Source: Methanosarcina sp. (GTDB lineage: Archaea > Halobacteriota > Methanosarcinia > Methanosarcinales > Methanosarcinaceae). Taken from it: DNA of 6,088 nt. Below, piece by piece: positions 6,070-6,088 of the stretch. The notes under the pieces are model-generated. The model made no database searches. It was not told the origin of the DNA and was given only the letters and a program-made list of their open reading frames with translations. The translations under genes were made by a program, and so were the position numbers. The number at the start of each line of letters is the position of its first letter. Position 1 is the first letter of the stretch. The stretch lies in the NCBI GenBank assembly GCA_017883485.1, contig JADGNM010000171.1:1-6088 (forward strand), read 5' to 3'.

Positions 6070-6088
6070 TTTAGTGTTCTATGACAAG

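Overview
The window looks like chromosomal DNA of a methanogenic archaeon, most probably Methanosarcina or a close relative. The evidence is archaeal/eukaryal-type translation proteins (L7Ae, S28e, L24e, S6e, IF5B) encoded in one run, archaeal TATA-like boxes, Shine-Dalgarno sites of the AAGGAG/GGTGA type, and compact genes separated by very AT-rich spacers. The genus is my inference from the look of the proteins; no database search was possible.

Layout. Positions 1-811 hold no convincing gene. They contain a cluster of three hairpins (262-401), possibly the eroded tail of a mobile element or a small RNA, followed by AT-rich spacer. At 812-1069 (+) is a small BofA-like membrane protein. From 4995 down to 1268, on the minus strand, runs a six-gene translation cluster in the order rpl7ae, rps28e, rpl24e, ndk, infB (aIF5B), rps6e. 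At 5335-5949 (+) is a small radical SAM protein of the TatD-associated type, divergent from rpl7ae. The last 140 bases hold a GC-rich nested hairpin inside a possible three-way-junction fold.

How the genes fit together. The cluster joins ribosomal proteins of both subunits (L7Ae and L24e large; S28e and S6e small), the GTPase that drives subunit joining (IF5B), and nucleoside diphosphate kinase, which makes GTP. L7Ae, S28e, L24e and ndk are closely packed (gaps of 16-46 bp, each gene with a readable Shine-Dalgarno site) and probably share one transcript. infB follows a 156-base gap that is unusually structured, and rps6e follows after 78 bp. A palindrome plus U-tract after rps6e probably ends the transcript.

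Most worth a second look are the structured, apparently non-coding segments: the ndk-infB intergenic RNA fold (3569-3684), the three-way-junction candidate after the radical SAM gene (5958-6069), the hairpin just ahead of the rpl7ae ribosome binding site, and the hairpin cluster at 262-401, whose last stem pairs better as minus-strand RNA. I saw no CRISPR array, tRNA, rRNA or intact transposase.
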